Notes under the pieces: model-generated | What the model saw: only the letters and a program-made list of their open reading frames with translations | Told to the model about the DNA's origin: nothing | The model's database searches: none | Translations under genes and position numbers: made by a program | Source of the DNA: Cocos nucifera | Lineage: Eukaryota > Streptophyta > Magnoliopsida > Arecales > Arecaceae | Length of the DNA stretch: 64,000 bases | Assembly: GCA_006176705.1 (NCBI GenBank) | Contig: QRFJ01000023.1 | Coordinates: 766,501-830,500, forward strand | Direction of reading: 5' to 3' | In this document: piece by piece, positions 9,157-20,856 of the stretch | How the letters are laid out: every line of letters begins with the position of its first letter | Position numbering within the stretch: position 1 is the stretch's first letter

Positions 9157-11669
9157 TATTGAGGATAAACTCCACTCCCACCGAAATCTAGTTTGATACT
9201 TAGCCTAATGCAACTGGTAATTATGGAAGAGCTTCAATCAAAAATTCTTCCTTCAGCGATTGAACTTCTTTGGTAGCCAAACTCCTCCAACGATCGAACC
9301 CAACCGAACTCCTCCGACGATCGAACCCAACCAAACTCCTCCGACGGTCGAATCCCAGTCGAACTTCTTTCAGACTTTAGCCGAACTCCTCCCAAACTTC
9401 TTCATCAGTCGGGCCTTTCTAAGAGCTAAAGTCCTTTTGGATTTCTCCTTCAGTCAAATTTCTCCATCTGTCGAACTTCTTCCAGATTTCTTCTTCAGTC
9501 AAGCTTCTCCAGGAGCTGAACTCCTTCCAAATTTCTCCTTCAGTTGGATTCCTCCAGGAGCCGAATTCCTTCCAAATTTATCCTTCAATCGGATTTCTCC
9601 ATTTGCCGAACTTCTTCCAAATTTTTTCTTCAGTCAATCCTTCAGTCGGATTTCTCCTTCAGTCAAGTTCCTCTAGGAGTCAAAATCCTTCCGAATTTCT
9701 TCTTTAGTCAAGTTCCTCTAGGAGCCAAACTCTTTCCGAATTTTTTCTTCAGTCAGATTCCTCAAGGAGCCGAACTTCTTTCAAATTTCTTCTTCAGTCA
9801 AGTTCCTCCAAGAGTCAAACTCCTTCCAGATTTCTGCTTCAATCGGATTTCTCTATCTGCCGAATTTTTTTCAAATTTCTCCTTTAGTTAAGCTCCTCTA
9901 GGAGTCGAACTCCTTCAGAATTTTTTTTTTAGTCGAATTCCTCCACGAGTCGAACTTCTTTCGAACTTCAGCCAAACTCCTCCCAGACTTCTTCATCAGT
10001 CGGGCTCCTCTAGGAGCTGAACTCTTTCAGGATTTCTCCTTCAATCGAATTTCTATAACTGTCGAACTCCTTCCAAATTTCTCCTTCAGTCAAGCTCTCC
10101 CAAGAGTCGAACTTTTTCTGGATTTCTTCTTCAGTTGGATTCCTCTAGGAGCCGAACTTCTTTTGAACTTCAGCCGAACTCCTCTCAAACTTCTTCATTA
10201 GTCGGGCCCCTTCAGGAGCCAAACTTCTTTTGGATTTCTTCTTTAGTCAGATTTCTATAGCTGCCAAACTCCTTCTGGATTTCTCCTTTAGTCAAGCTCC
10301 TCTAGGAGCCAAACTTCTTCCAAATTTTTTCTTTAGTTGAATTCCTCTAGGAGCCGAACTTCTTTCGAATTTCTTCTTCATTCGGATTTCTTTATCTACC
10401 GAACTTCTTCCGAATTTCTTCTTCAGTCAAGCTCCTTCAGGAGCCGAACTTCTTTCGAACTTCAGCCAAACTCCTTCCAAACTTCTTCATCAGTCAGACC
10501 CCTCAAGGAGTAGAACTCTTTTCAAATTTCTTCTTCAGTCAGATTCCTCCAAGAGCCGAACTTCTTTCAAATTTTTTTTTCAGTCGAATTTCTCTATCTA
10601 CCGAACTTCTTTTGGATTTTTTCTTCAGTCAAACTCCTTTAGAAGCCAAACTTCTTTTGAATTTCTTTTTCAATCAGATTTCTTCAGGAGTCGAACTCCT
10701 TTCGAACTTTAACCGAACTCCTTCCAAACTTCTTTATCAGTCGAGTTTCTCTAGGAGCCAAACTTCTTTCAAATTTTTTCTTTAATTGAATTCCTCCAAG
10801 AGCCGAACTCCTTCCGAATTTTTTCTTCAGTCAAGTTTCTCTAGGTGTCAATCTCCTTTTGGATTTCTCTTTCAATCAAATTTCTCCATCTGTCAAACTC
10901 CTTTCAAATTTTTCCTTCAGTCAAGCTCCTCTAGGAGCCAAACTCTTTTCAGATTTTTTTTTTAGTTGGATTTCTTCAGGAGCTGAACTTCTTTCAGATT
11001 TTTTCTTCAATCAAGTTTCTCTAAGAACCGAACTCTTTCTAGATTTCTCCTTAAGTCAGATTTTTTTAGAAGTCGAACTCCTTCAAATTTCTTCTTCAAT
11101 CGAATTTCTTTAGGAGCCGAACTTCTTCCGAACTTCTCCTTCAGTTGGATTCCTCGAACGAATTACTTTCAGATTTTAGCTAGCATTTCTTTCGAAGATT
11201 CTCTCTAGCTGTATTTCCTTTAGGAGTCTGAACTTCTCTGAAATTAATGTATGTCAAAGCTCTTCACCAACCAATGCCTGCTTCCTCCGAACTTCGACTA
11301 TTAAATCTCAATGAACGGCCACATCATGACAATAGACATCTCTCTCCATAACAAACTTCACATGACCTCGAGCAGTCCACTATCAGATAGTTACGATCGT
11401 CACTATCAGTCTGCTATAGGCTCCATTTATAAAAAAGGATCCTTCAGATATATTTTTTTTAAGCTCTCTTCTTCTTTCCAAAATTCTATAGAATTTTTAT
11501 CGGAGCACTCCATTTCTATTGGTCAGAAGAGCTGACTTGATCGTCGGAGGGTCCTATTGAAGCCACCACTACCGACTTCGAACGAAACTTTATTTTGTAG
11601 GGTACCGATGGCGACCTCTCCTTTCTCAACTCCAGCTTAATCCGACGTCAACCAGATTCTGCACCAACA
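9157..11669 (+). repeat. Family A 3' LTR, expanded to 2513 bp
   Basis: It begins TATTGAGGATAAACTCCAC and ends CTGCACCAACA. Both ends match the reverse-complemented LTRs at 36140-37036 and 41261-42155, where the canonical TGTTGG...CCAACA is visible. A TATA-like TTTATAAAAAA lies at 11426-11436. The LTR is almost three times as long as those of the other copy because of an internal 45-bp array. Confidence 0.85.
9260..11150 (+). repeat. 45-bp tandem array inside the family A LTR, about 42 units
   Basis: The unit is of the form GAACTCCTTCCAAATTTCTCC + TTCAGTTGGATTCCTCCAGGAGCC. A variant unit containing CTTCAGCCGAACTCCTCCCA recurs near 9370, 9961, 10160, 10447 and 10702, at uneven spacing. Open frames with a 15-residue peptide period run through it, but the frame is maintained only because 45 is a multiple of three. 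The homologous LTRs at 36-42 kb have only about four units. Confidence 0.9.
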
Positions 11670-11885
11670 GTTTCAGTTCAATTTTAGGATATTTTATTTT
11701 TTAACCATATTAGATGTTCTCAACCTAGATGGATATAGCTTATCTATCTTAGCAAAAAGAATAATAAAATAAAAAAGAAAGAGAAAGAGAAGTCTTGGAC
11801 ATGATATCAATAGAAATAAGTTTTGGAGATACTTGGTCATGGAGATATTCAAACTAAGACTGCATAGAAATTTTTACATGCTGGT
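11670..11885. other. Short unique stretch between family A LTR and hAT-1
   Basis: AT-rich sequence with no recognisable gene. It follows the LTR end at 11669. A 5-bp target duplication could not be assigned because the matching 5' end of the family A element is missing. A tandem AATAAAAAAT run at about 11928-11955 belongs to the start of hAT-1. Confidence 0.5.
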
Positions 11886-12014
11886 TGGCAGTGATGGATC
11901 CAAAAATTTTAAATTATGAGGTCAATAAAAAATAAAAAATAAAAAATAAAAATATTAAGAACTAAATAGAATGTAGTACTATTTTTATATCAATAAAAAT
12001 ATATACAAATTCTT

Positions 12015-14017
12015 TATTTTATAATTGCTCTCTACGACTTTTCATATTTTGAAAATGATACATGACTGTATCATTTATAATACCATCAAATACATCTCTT
12101 TGTATATGTCACAAATAATCTTTCATCAATTGATCACACATACGGTTGTACAATTTAGTCTTTATGAAATTCATCATAGAAAAAGCCCTTTCTACAGTAG
12201 CAGTAGCAATTGGTTGTATCAATGCTAAATTTCAAAAGCAAATAAACTTGTAAATATACAATATACATTTTTATTTCAACCAACTTCTTTGAAAGATCAC
12301 CAAACCTCTTTAATTCTTAAAATCTTTCATCTTAGCGCATGTCAATAGTGAAGTTTTCAAGTTGGTGTTCAAGTGCCAAAAAATCAACATGTGAAAACTC
12401 ATCTACATAAAATTGACCCAACTAATCAGCTTTTACTTGTCAAAAGAATAGGATGAGTCAATTGGATTCAAGCAAGCCATACAAAGAAGCAATTCAGTAT
12501 TTATTTCACTACAACAATTGTTAAGCTTTAGAAATTACATATTAATAACCGTATAAAATAATTTAACATGATAATGACATAAATTTATGATTTATGAGGA
12601 TTTACGCCTCAATCTATCTTGAGAAATATATATATCACTTATGTTCAAGGTCAAAATATCATTTTTATAACAAAATTCACAATTACTATCCAAATGAGAT
12701 TCCTACCCTTTCTCCCTCATCAATTGTAATCATTGCCTGGCCACTCTTACAAGTAATGTAGCGTTTATAAAATCTTGTTTCTTTCTTTGCAAAGCCAAAT
12801 TTAACTCATTTATAATTCCCAATAGAGTCTGCATCAAGTGTAAGATACATAAAAGCAAACTGCAATGATTATAAAGAATTAAGGAGCACTTGTGCTTAAA
12901 CTCTCTGCTCAGGATGTATGCTATTAGTTGTAAGAGTTTCAAGTACATCCATAATAGAAAAGAACATAACATAACAACTAAATTTAAAAGTAATTTATAT
13001 TGAGATCCCCAATGAATATCACTTGCTCTTTTAAGATTAATTTTTTGGTTCAAACACCGTCCACTTTGAAGCTCATCATTACTCAAGGCTTCTTCAACTT
13101 TTCAGCTTGCTTTTCTCAAAGCATATCTTTATATTTGCAAGAAGTTCCAACCACATTCAAAATTTATGTTCAAAAGCCAAATAACATCATCATGATTTTT
13201 GGCAATCACTATAAGTGTCAATTGAAGTTGATGAGCAAAATTAATAATGGATAAAATATGCTGATTCATTTTCTCTCATAATCAAAGTTTTAAGACTATT
13301 GATCTGACCTTGTATATTACTAGCTCCATCATAGCCCTGTCTATATATTTTGCATGAACTCAATCAATATTCGAAAAACAAAGAATCAAGTGCTTTCTTG
13401 AGAGATAAAGCAAGTATCAACAACATGTACAATGCCAAAAAACCGCTCCATTACAATCCCTCTTTTATCAACATAGCGCAAAACAAAAGCTATTTGCTCT
13501 TTATGTGATATATCATATGAATCATCAACTAATATTCTAAAATAAATCATCACCAAGATCATCAGTGATAGCACTAGTTGTTTCTTTTGCATAAACATGC
13601 ATATGATATGATTTTGAATAGATGAGACAATCATTTATTAATTTCTTGGAGCATTTCACAACACAACACATTCTATATTTTTGTCTCAATTAGCAAGTCA
13701 TTGTAACCGTTCAAAAAGTTTTTCTCTATTACTTGAATATTCATGCTCATCATGTCCACGAAATGGCAACTCTTGGCACAAATGATATCTCAAGCAATCA
13801 ATTGATACATTTAAATGAGTTCAATACTTATTTTTAGCTTGTTCATATTGCTTATTAAGAGCACTGTGTATAGATTATTTTTGCTTCATAGATCTTCATA
13901 TTGATTATGGGCACTATTGCATCTACTAATATGCATATCAAATTTCTTTTTTTTTTGCCTAGCCTTAAACCATCCACTAACAAAAGTGTTACCTCTAGCA
14001 TGTTTTCCAATATTATT
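12015..14017 (-). pseudogene. hAT-1 transposase, central and C-terminal part
   Basis: Reading leftwards from 14017: GKHARGNTFVSGWFKA and HISRCNSAHNQ (end of the TTF-type region), LPFRGHDEHEYS near 13770, then the DUF4371/RNase H-like core ILVDDSYDISHKEQIAFVLR at about 13550-13490 (an Asp of the catalytic core) and RYVDKRGIVMERFFGI after it. Then come DELQSGRCLNQKINLKRASD near 13070 and a helical insert. Finally the dimerisation domain has ATATVERAFSMMNFIKTKLYNR at about 12220-12150 and FDGIIND. Stops and frame changes are frequent. Known family role: cut-and-paste transposase. This copy is inactive. Confidence 0.8.
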
Positions 14018-15334
14018 TGTTAACCCCCCCAAGTGATTTTGATGATGACCAAATATAAAGCAAACGACTACTAATATATTTTATTTTAAGTATTCTAATG
14101 TCAGAAGAAAGAGAGCTCTTTAACCAAAATGAGAATGATACAAAGCTCAATTCAAATGAAAATCAAATCTTCTTGACTGATACAAAAATCTCTCAAATAG
14201 CCTTGGAGCAGTTTTTGAGACGTCTCAAAATTTTTTCGAGAGCTCTCGTGAGGACTGGCACGCCCAGATGAGCTTCTGGCATGATTTCAAGAGATCTCGA
14301 GTAAATCTCAAGAGCTCTCGATCTCAGAAGATAGAAACATAGTTTCTGTGCCCTGAGAGCGAGAGGTCTCGCAGTATTCTCGAGAGGTCTCGTAATTTCG
14401 GTAAGAGCTCTCATTCAAAATTGAGAGTTCTCGATCTCATGCAAATCAATTTTTTTAGAAAGCTATTTTTTCGAGCAACTGAAGGCGAGAGCTTTCCTAA
14501 TCAAATCGAGAGGCCTCATAATCTGGCGAGATGTCTCAAAAAAAATCGAAAGATCTCGAGACACGGCAATAGCCTTTTGACGGGATGTTCTAGATTGGAT
14601 TTTCTCGACTTCAATGGCTAGTTGCTGCTCTCCAACGATTGGATTTCATTTTTTCTGAACTTCAATCATCACCAGAAAAGAGGAAATGCACCAGATATAA
14701 AAAGAAGAAGATGTATTTTTGAAAGACCTAAGAAAAATGAGAGAAAGAAATGCAGGTCCCATTTTTCAACGAATACACAATCTTCAATCAAATAGTTCTC
14801 AAAAGCATTGAAAAGTTCTCAAGTGCAATAACTCCAAGCATTCAAGGAGGCTTCCAACGAACTATAACGATAATCTTTCTGCTCATTTAAAGAAGCATTC
14901 TTTATTATAAAATCTTTTTTTCTCTTTTCGTATACTTGATTTCAGTAGGGGTTAGAACTTGTTTAGAATTTTTCTCTCCATTATTTATCTTGATTTGATT
15001 TATCTGATCTTTGTAAGGATTGTGGTTAGTAAACTTAAGAAAAAAATCAACTAAATTTTTGGATAATGAGTCCGAAAAAACTATCTGACTGTAATCTTAT
15101 GGGATTATAGTAAAATTTTTAAGAGTCTTGCTTGGGGAGTGGATGTAGGTCCTGGAAGTGTACCGAACTATTATAAAATTTTCTTATTTGTGTGCATGCT
15201 ATTGCTTATTTCTTTTATTTGCTCTCTCATCTGATTCACATAGGCTTCAAATATTTTTCACCTACATATCTGCTTTAAATTTTTGAAAATTCAATTCATC
15301 ACTTCCTCCTCTTGGGTTGTCTACCTGGGCAACA
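14018..15334. mobile_element. Solo LTR (copia-like), 1317 bp, inserted in hAT-1
   Basis: It starts TGTTAACCCCCCCAAG and ends CTACCTGGGCAACA, so it has TG...CA ends with TGTTRRCC/GGGCAACA inverted repeats. It is flanked by the perfect 5-bp duplication TTATT (14013-14017 and 15335-15339). There is no internal region, so it is a solo LTR left by LTR-LTR recombination. The 3' end style (CTTGGGTTGTCTACCTGGGCAACA) and the GAGTGGATGTAGG segment near 15138 resemble plant Ty1/copia LTRs, so the element's sense is probably plus. The copia assignment is from style only. Confidence 0.85.
14200..14580. repeat. Cluster of palindromic CGAGAG-type motifs in the solo LTR
   Basis: More than ten copies or variants of CGAGAGSTCTCG occur in 380 bases, for example near 14236, 14285, 14310, 14370, 14385, 14406, 14485 and 14560. 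They are short palindromes spaced irregularly in what would be the U3 region. No protein is encoded. Confidence 0.7.
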
Positions 15335-15700
15335 TTATTCTTGAATAAGTAATAATACAAGCAAAATGTTGCATTCTCTTATATCCTATATATATTCTAA
15401 CTAATTACCATATTAATCAAACTAAAAAGGATTAAATAATATTTCTTTGAAAAAGATCATGGTTGCGAGATTAGCAAGGGCATTTTGTAGGTATGCATTC
15501 CCCACTCCATCTTGATTATTAAGATGATAATATAAATTTTTTTTTTCTATTTTCAGGATCAGCTGGAAGAAAATTAAGATCAATTTGACTTTTCTTAGAA
15601 AATTGGCATGAGTTGTCAATAAAATTACTTCTAATTCTACTTTAACTTCCACTTCCACTTCTACTTTCTAGAATTTGAGGTGAGTTTTATGATGAAGAGC
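15335..15700 (-). pseudogene. hAT-1 transposase, N-terminal part (separated by the solo LTR)
   Basis: Reading leftwards from about 15640: LPADPENRKKK near 15570, then NNQDGVGNAYLQNALAN at about 15530-15480 (in this family a conserved ...R.AYLQ.GPCQP-type segment), MIFFKEIL, and finally NATFCLYYYLFKNN at about 15390-15340, the zinc-finger TTF motif, ending at the LTR junction. The sentence continues across the LTR into IGKHARGNTFV, so both halves belong to one gene. A frame change is needed near 15540. Confidence 0.75.
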
Positions 15701-15720
15701 TAAAAGGGACTATTTTTTTA

Positions 15721-16318
15721 AAGAGTCTCTCCATATTAATTTTATTGACAAAAATAATACATTAATAAGTTTTTTTATATATTCATAATAATAATATGTC
15801 ACCAACAACATCAATGAAAAGAAAATTATATATGAATTACAAATATTAGTTTCTAGTTCATTATTTATAACTAAACAAAAATTAACCATTATTCATAAAA
15901 AAAAATAAAATCCTAATTTCTATATTAGGGACTTAAGGCCAATAGAACATGGTTATTAGATGCTATCAAATGTTAAAATTATAATAGCTAACCAAAAATT
16001 ACTCTAATCATATATATTTGATATGAGTGAAAAAAGCAGAAATAAAAGAAAAGAAGTATTACAAAAAAAAAGTTTAAAAAGATATACTTGGTTCGGATTG
16101 AGAAGAGAGATAAGAAAAACATATGATTTTCTATTATATTTAGATTTACTAACTAGGATATACAAAATAAATTGATGTAGAGTTTAAAGATAAGGGTGGA
16201 TGGATGGGGTTGGGGTAGGGCATTAAAAGATAAATAGAAAAATAATTCATGAAGAAAGAGAAAGAGGAAGGGAGAGAGGTCAAAGTGGCATGAGAGAGAA
16301 AGGAGAGGTGGGACATGT
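15721..16318. other. AT-rich spacer with first copy of a duplicated segment
   Basis: No gene is visible. At about 16190-16318 there is a purine-rich segment (GGTGGATGGATGGGGTTGGG, CATTAAAAGATAAAT, GAGAGAGGTCAAAGTGG, GAGGTGGGACAT) that recurs almost unchanged at about 20857-20980. The hAT-2 element sits at the 3' end of this first copy. Confidence 0.6.
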
Positions 16319-16779
16319 CAATGTTATTAGAATCGGACCAGATCGGCTGGGTCGATTGGTTGGATCGAGGATTGGTTTTAATTCTGGATCAAAATTTGGG
16401 CTAGACCTAGTTGCTCTTCAATCCACAAAAAATCAAAAAAAATCATGAACTATTGGCCCATAATGAACCGACCAGAAGATGGGTTACTTGTTTGTGATAA
16501 AAAATCAATAAACCACGAACGCTGAGAGCATTTTAATTCTCAAATCTCAGGATTGGTCCCGAGTCTTCTAACTGGCTAACTCTTCATTTTTATTCTTCAA
16601 TTTATCATCACCGTCCAAAAGCCAGAGCCCTAGCCTCATCGTCGATCCGATTGTCGTCGTCTATCGGACAAGCGCTGCGATCTCCTACCGGACAAGTGCC
16701 GCGGTCATGGCTCTCTACGATCGAAAGCCCCAGACTCCCAAGTGCGTCTTCTCTCATCTCGTCTTCTCCCGTCTTTGGT

Positions 16780-17055
16780 CCTCCCTCTCCCCCCAACATT
16801 AAGGCTCGAGCTACTCTCTCCATTCTTCCCGATTCCCACCTTTCTCTCTGTTCTTCTTCTTTCCAATTCCTGACCACCTCTCTAGCTTTTTTTGGGTATG
16901 AAATCAATCTCATCTTTTCTCCTCACCCTCCTCCCTAACAATAAGGCTCAAGCTATCCTCTCTATTCTTTCCGATTCCCATCTTTCTCTTGGTTCTTCTT
17001 CTTTCCAATTCCCCGCCATCTCTCTATTTTTTTTTTTTGGGTATGAAATCAAACC
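16780..17055. repeat. Tandem duplication (~138 bp) in the hAT-2 5' region
   Basis: Two copies, about 16780-16915 and 16920-17055, share AAGGCTCRAGCTAYYCTCTC, TTCTTCTTTCCAATTCC and TTTTTTGGGTATGAAATCAA. The area upstream (16600-16780) is GC-richer than its surroundings and gives open frames on both strands, but no protein family was recognised. Confidence 0.75.
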
Positions 17056-17739
17056 ACAGCTATATTTTGGAGTAAAGGAGGCTAAGGAGAGGGATGGCAT
17101 ATAGTGGAAGAATATGTGGAATAGAGCTATAAACAGAAGCTGAGAGAGAGAGAAAGAGCATGAAACTATTCTATTGTTGTATTGATTTCAATGTGTGTGA
17201 CTTTGATCATTGTGTTCCCTTCCATTCATTTATGAAACTATTCACTAAGAGACTCTGAAGCTCTCAACCCCTTAAAATTCATTGCCAAAACACTGCTATT
17301 TATGAAACCTTTTTATATTTCTTTCATGATGAAGCAATGCATAGAGGTGGAGTTTGGAGTGTTTTAGGTTCCAAAGAATGCTTATGACACTGAAAGTAAG
17401 GCTGTTCATCCTACCAAAAAATACCTAGGAGAAAAAATGAAAGAAAGTGAGATTGCTTTATCTTCTATTAAAAACTTGGCTTATGTGATAAAAGAACTTT
17501 TGACTATTAACTATTAAGTAAAGAGTAATGTATTGAAAGAAACTAGTTTAAGCACAATAGTTTATATAAACAGTTTCTAGCCATGTACATGTACAGTGAA
17601 CTAGTGAAGGGACCACCTCTCTTCATTCTTCAATCATCCCGACCACCTGTTGTTATTTTACAATATTAAATTAGTTCTTATTTATTTTATTATAGAAGCT
17701 ATATATAATATAATTATTAATTCTTTATTTTATTGCAGC

Positions 17740-20311
17740 AAATGAAAGCTACAGATTCACGCTCAACTCCATCTGATGCACCAGCACAATCAACACAAGA
17801 AATTCGACAAAAAAAAGATATAGGATGAAAATATATTACTGAGGTATAAAATGACCAAGAAAAGAAGATACTTATTTATGATTTTTATCGCAAGCCACTT
17901 GCTGGTGGGTGCCTTAATCGAATGAAGCAACATCTTGCTGGAGTAAAAGGTCAAGTTCAAAAATGTTCAAAAATTTCTTTGGAAGTTCAGAATTTAGTAG
18001 CACAATTTCTACAAGAAAATATTGACAAAGCACAAGAGAAGCGAGATATTTTTAATCAGAAAAATCCATATGGTCAAAGTGTGCATAATTTTGAAGGTGA
18101 TGAGATGCAAGAAAGTCCCTATTTGCCTACTAAAGAAAATGCTAAAGGTGATGATGGACAATTCTCAAAAAAAAAAGGCTAATTATGATATTTAAAATTA
18201 TTTTAAATTGGGTATTCATGATCCTTCTCAACCAACTGTCAAAGCTTGCTTGCAAAGTCCAGAGAGATGGCATGACACTGATTTATCTATTGCTTATTGG
18301 TTCTATCATGCTTGCATCCTAATAAATATGGTAAATTCTTCTTTCTTTCAAATTGCAGTTAGTGAAATAGCATCTATGGGTCATGGATATACTGGTCCTT
18401 CTTATCATGCTTTGCGTGTCAATTTATTAAGAGATGCTAAGAAAGATGTACAATTAATTATTGATTCTTATAGAAGTACATGGGTTGATTATGGTTGTAC
18501 TATTATGGGTGATGGATAGACAGATACTAGACAGAGGCCATTGATAAATTTTTTAGTATATTCTCTTAAGGGAATATCATTCATTAAATCAGTTGATACA
18601 TCAAATATGGTGTCAGATTATGAAACATTATGCAACTTATTTGCTAAGATTGTTGAAATGGTTGGTGCTAGTAACGTGGTTCACTTAGTAACAGACAATG
18701 CATCCAATTATAAAAAAGTTAGAATAGAGCTTTCTAAGAGATATCTAAATATTAGTTGGTCACCATGTGTAGCACATTATCTGAATTTGATCATGAAAGA
18801 TGTTGGAGAATTATCACATGTGCAAAATATTGCTGTCCTTGCATCAAGGATAACTACTTTTATCTATAATCATAAACATACATTGAACTGGTTAAGAAAG
18901 ATGTCAAATTGGAGAGAGATAGTTTGCCCTGGGCCAACTCATTTTGTCGCTACTTTTATTGCATTGAGGAGCTTACATGACCATAAGGAAGACTTGCAAA
19001 CTTTGGTTTCTAGTTTTGATTATAAAAAATTTTTTGAAATTACCGAAAGCGAAGGAAGTGAGACAAATCATTCTAAATGAGATATTTTGGAATAATTGCT
19101 TAATCATTGTAAGGATCATGACACCATTGATACATTTACTACGTATTTATGATTCTGATGAAAAACCTGCATTGGGATATGTGTATGAAGGCATGTACAA
19201 GATATGCAAAGGCATTAAGGAATTATTTAAAAGTAAGAAGAGATCATATAAGCCATACACAGATATCATAAACAATCGTTAGGATAAGATGTTGCATCAA
19301 AGTATCTATGCTGCTGCATATTGGTTGAACCTGACTTTTCAATATGATCAAAATAACTTTTGTCACAAGCTAAAAATTATGTCAGGGCTACTTGATGTTA
19401 TCGAGACCAAAGCAATAGGGAGTAAAACCAAATTATTAGATGAGACAAGATGGTTTAGAGAACGTCTGAAATATTTTGGACGATCCATCACTATCATGTC
19501 TTGCAAAACCATTTGGTCTGGTAAGAAATGTAAATTTTTAAGTTTATGACTTATATACTTATTTATACTTTAAAATATAATTTCTAATGCAATGTATGAA
19601 ATTTGTATAGATGAATGGTGGAGAATGTTTAGTGGTGATGCTCCTGATTTGCAAAACCTTGCAATTAAACTCTTTAGTCAGGGATGCTAATACAATTGGA
19701 GTATGTTTGAATGTATTCACACCAAAAAGAGGAATAGATTGGTGCACCAAAGGCTCAATGACTTAATGTATGTTCATTATAACTTGCATTTACAAAATAG
19801 GTATTAAAAATAATTTTATTGCTTCTTTTTACATTTTAAATGTGATATTATGATTGTGCTATATGTTTACAAGACTTGCTAATGAGATTTTATTTTAAAT
19901 ATTTTGATATTTTAATGTATAGGCTTAAAATGGATAAGAGGTCTTATGATCCAATTGATTATGAATCAATTGACAAAATAGAATTTTGGATTGTGGAAGA
20001 AGATTTCGAAGAAGAGCTTGATTATGATGAGTTAGAAAGTATTCTAAAAGAAGAACTACCAAAAACTAATGAAAAATCAAATTCTAATGCTCCCAAAGGT
20101 AAGTATAAAAATATTTATTTTTTTAAAAAACTTGTTTGGGTATATATCTAAGCTTTTATTTGTAATATCTTATGACCAATTTTTTTTTTTTTTTTCTGTT
20201 ATAGATAAGGAAGATGATAATGATATGATATTGTTGGATGAAGATGTTGATGTAGCATCTTCTAGTGGGGGAGATAATGGTGATCGTGGTGAAGACAATG
20301 ATGATATATGA
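17740..20311 (+). pseudogene. hAT-2 transposase: BED finger, DUF659, dimerisation domain, acidic tail
   Basis: The BED-like region is at about 17830-17990 (KILIYDFYRKPL then NRMKQHLAGVKGQVQKCSK); two expected cysteines read as Tyr. DUF659 begins near 18230 (PSQPTVKACLQSPERWHDTD) and continues through GYTGPSYHALRVNLL, GDG-stop-TDTRQRP near 18512 and VTDNASNYKKV (Asp, ~18690). Later SWSPCVAHYLNLIMKD is at about 18757. The dimerisation domain follows an intron: EWWRMFSGDAPDLQNLAIKL at about 19613 and HTKKRNRLVHQRLND near 19720. The tail is acidic (DEDVDVASSSGGDNGDRGED). Candidate introns with GT...AG are about 19520-19610, 19801-19921 and 20099-20205. Several stops make it inactive. Confidence 0.85.
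20099..20205 (+). other. Intact GT-AG intron in the hAT-2 transposase gene
   Basis: The donor is CCAAAG|GTAAGT and the acceptor is CTGTTATAG|ATAAGG, after a 17-base T-rich tract. It separates the acidic region (ESILKEELPK) from the last exon (DEDVDVASSS to the stop at 20311). The consensus splice sites support a genuine spliced gene structure. Confidence 0.7.
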
Positions 20312-20856
20312 TTAAATATGGATTGAGAGATGGCTAAAAATATTATGTTAAGTTTGATTATGAAACAATCTCATTCAACTGATTTGTATGTTTTTTTATT
20401 TATGTTGTTTCTTGTAGAGAACTTTATACTTTTGTTTTTGGGATAGAATGTTTATTGCTACTATTCATGGTACTTCTTTTTGTTGAAGTTTATAAAAAAA
20501 TATTATTTTTTAAATTTTTAAATTTTTTTAAAAATTAAGAATAGGTAAAAATTTTAGATATACATCATGCATGATTTTGTCAAATTATGAGTCTATTTTT
20601 TAATTTTTTTTATTATTTTTAGTACTTTTTATATTTTTAAAAATAAAATATATTTATTACATCATAATTATGTTATGCTGATGTCATGGGTCAATTGATC
20701 GGGCCAATCGGTTGACCTAATTGACCCCTGATCTTTTTTTTGTTCCAATTTGATGTCCGGTCTGGTTCTGAAAATATTGGGTATGTGAGTTATTAAAGAG
20801 TGAGAAAATGTATTATTATAATTACTCTTTTGATATGGTCTATAAAAAATAAATAA

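Larger units (their letters stand above)
4692..11669 (+). mobile_element. Family A Ty3/gypsy element (Tat-like), 5'-truncated: pol, internal arrays, 3' LTR
   Basis: From left to right: RT starting abruptly at 4692, RNase H, a second RNase H, integrase ending near 7870, a ~118-bp tandem array, a short ~45-50-bp array, a polypurine tract (9140-9156) and the 3' LTR (9157-11669). A second, archaeal-type RNase H between RT-RNase H and integrase is the hallmark of the Tat lineage (Ogre/Retand and relatives) among plant Ty3/gypsy elements. Gag, primer-binding site and a correctly oriented 5' LTR are absent. A second, pol-less copy of the same family lies at 36140-42155. Confidence 0.85.
11886..15720 (-). 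mobile_element. hAT-family transposon remnant (hAT-1, ZMYM1/DUF4371 type)
   Basis: A decayed minus-strand transposase of the zinc-finger MYM-type-1-like hAT group, from its N-terminal zinc-finger part (near 15700) to its C-terminal dimerisation domain (near 12025). It is interrupted by a solo LTR at 14018-15334. The left end may be the CAGTGATGGATCC at 11887, a plausible hAT terminus starting CA, but the matching right inverted repeat was not found. Confidence 0.75.
16319..20779 (+). mobile_element. hAT-family transposon (hAT-2), 4461 bp
   Basis: The termini are CAATGTTATTAGAATCGGAC at the left and, reverse-complemented, CAATATTTTCAGAACCAGAC at the right: hAT-style inverted repeats starting CA. 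The flanks (GGGACATGT left, GGGTATGTG right) are a degenerate pair. The intact duplicate of the insertion locus at about 20974 reads GTGGGACATATGAG, consistent with an aged 8-bp target duplication. Inside is a multi-exon BED/DUF659/hAT-dimerisation gene on the plus strand. Confidence 0.8.

Noticed and set aside
9260..9891. Open frames of 115-138 codons with repeated ELLPDFFFSQ-like peptides
   Set aside because: They arise because a 45-bp repeat keeps frame; similar frames appear on the opposite strand in the inverted array at 3857-4691.
16608..16938. Open frames of 95-101 codons upstream of hAT-2
   Set aside because: They overlap on opposite strands in a locally duplicated GC-richer patch; no recognised protein. 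Probably element leader DNA.
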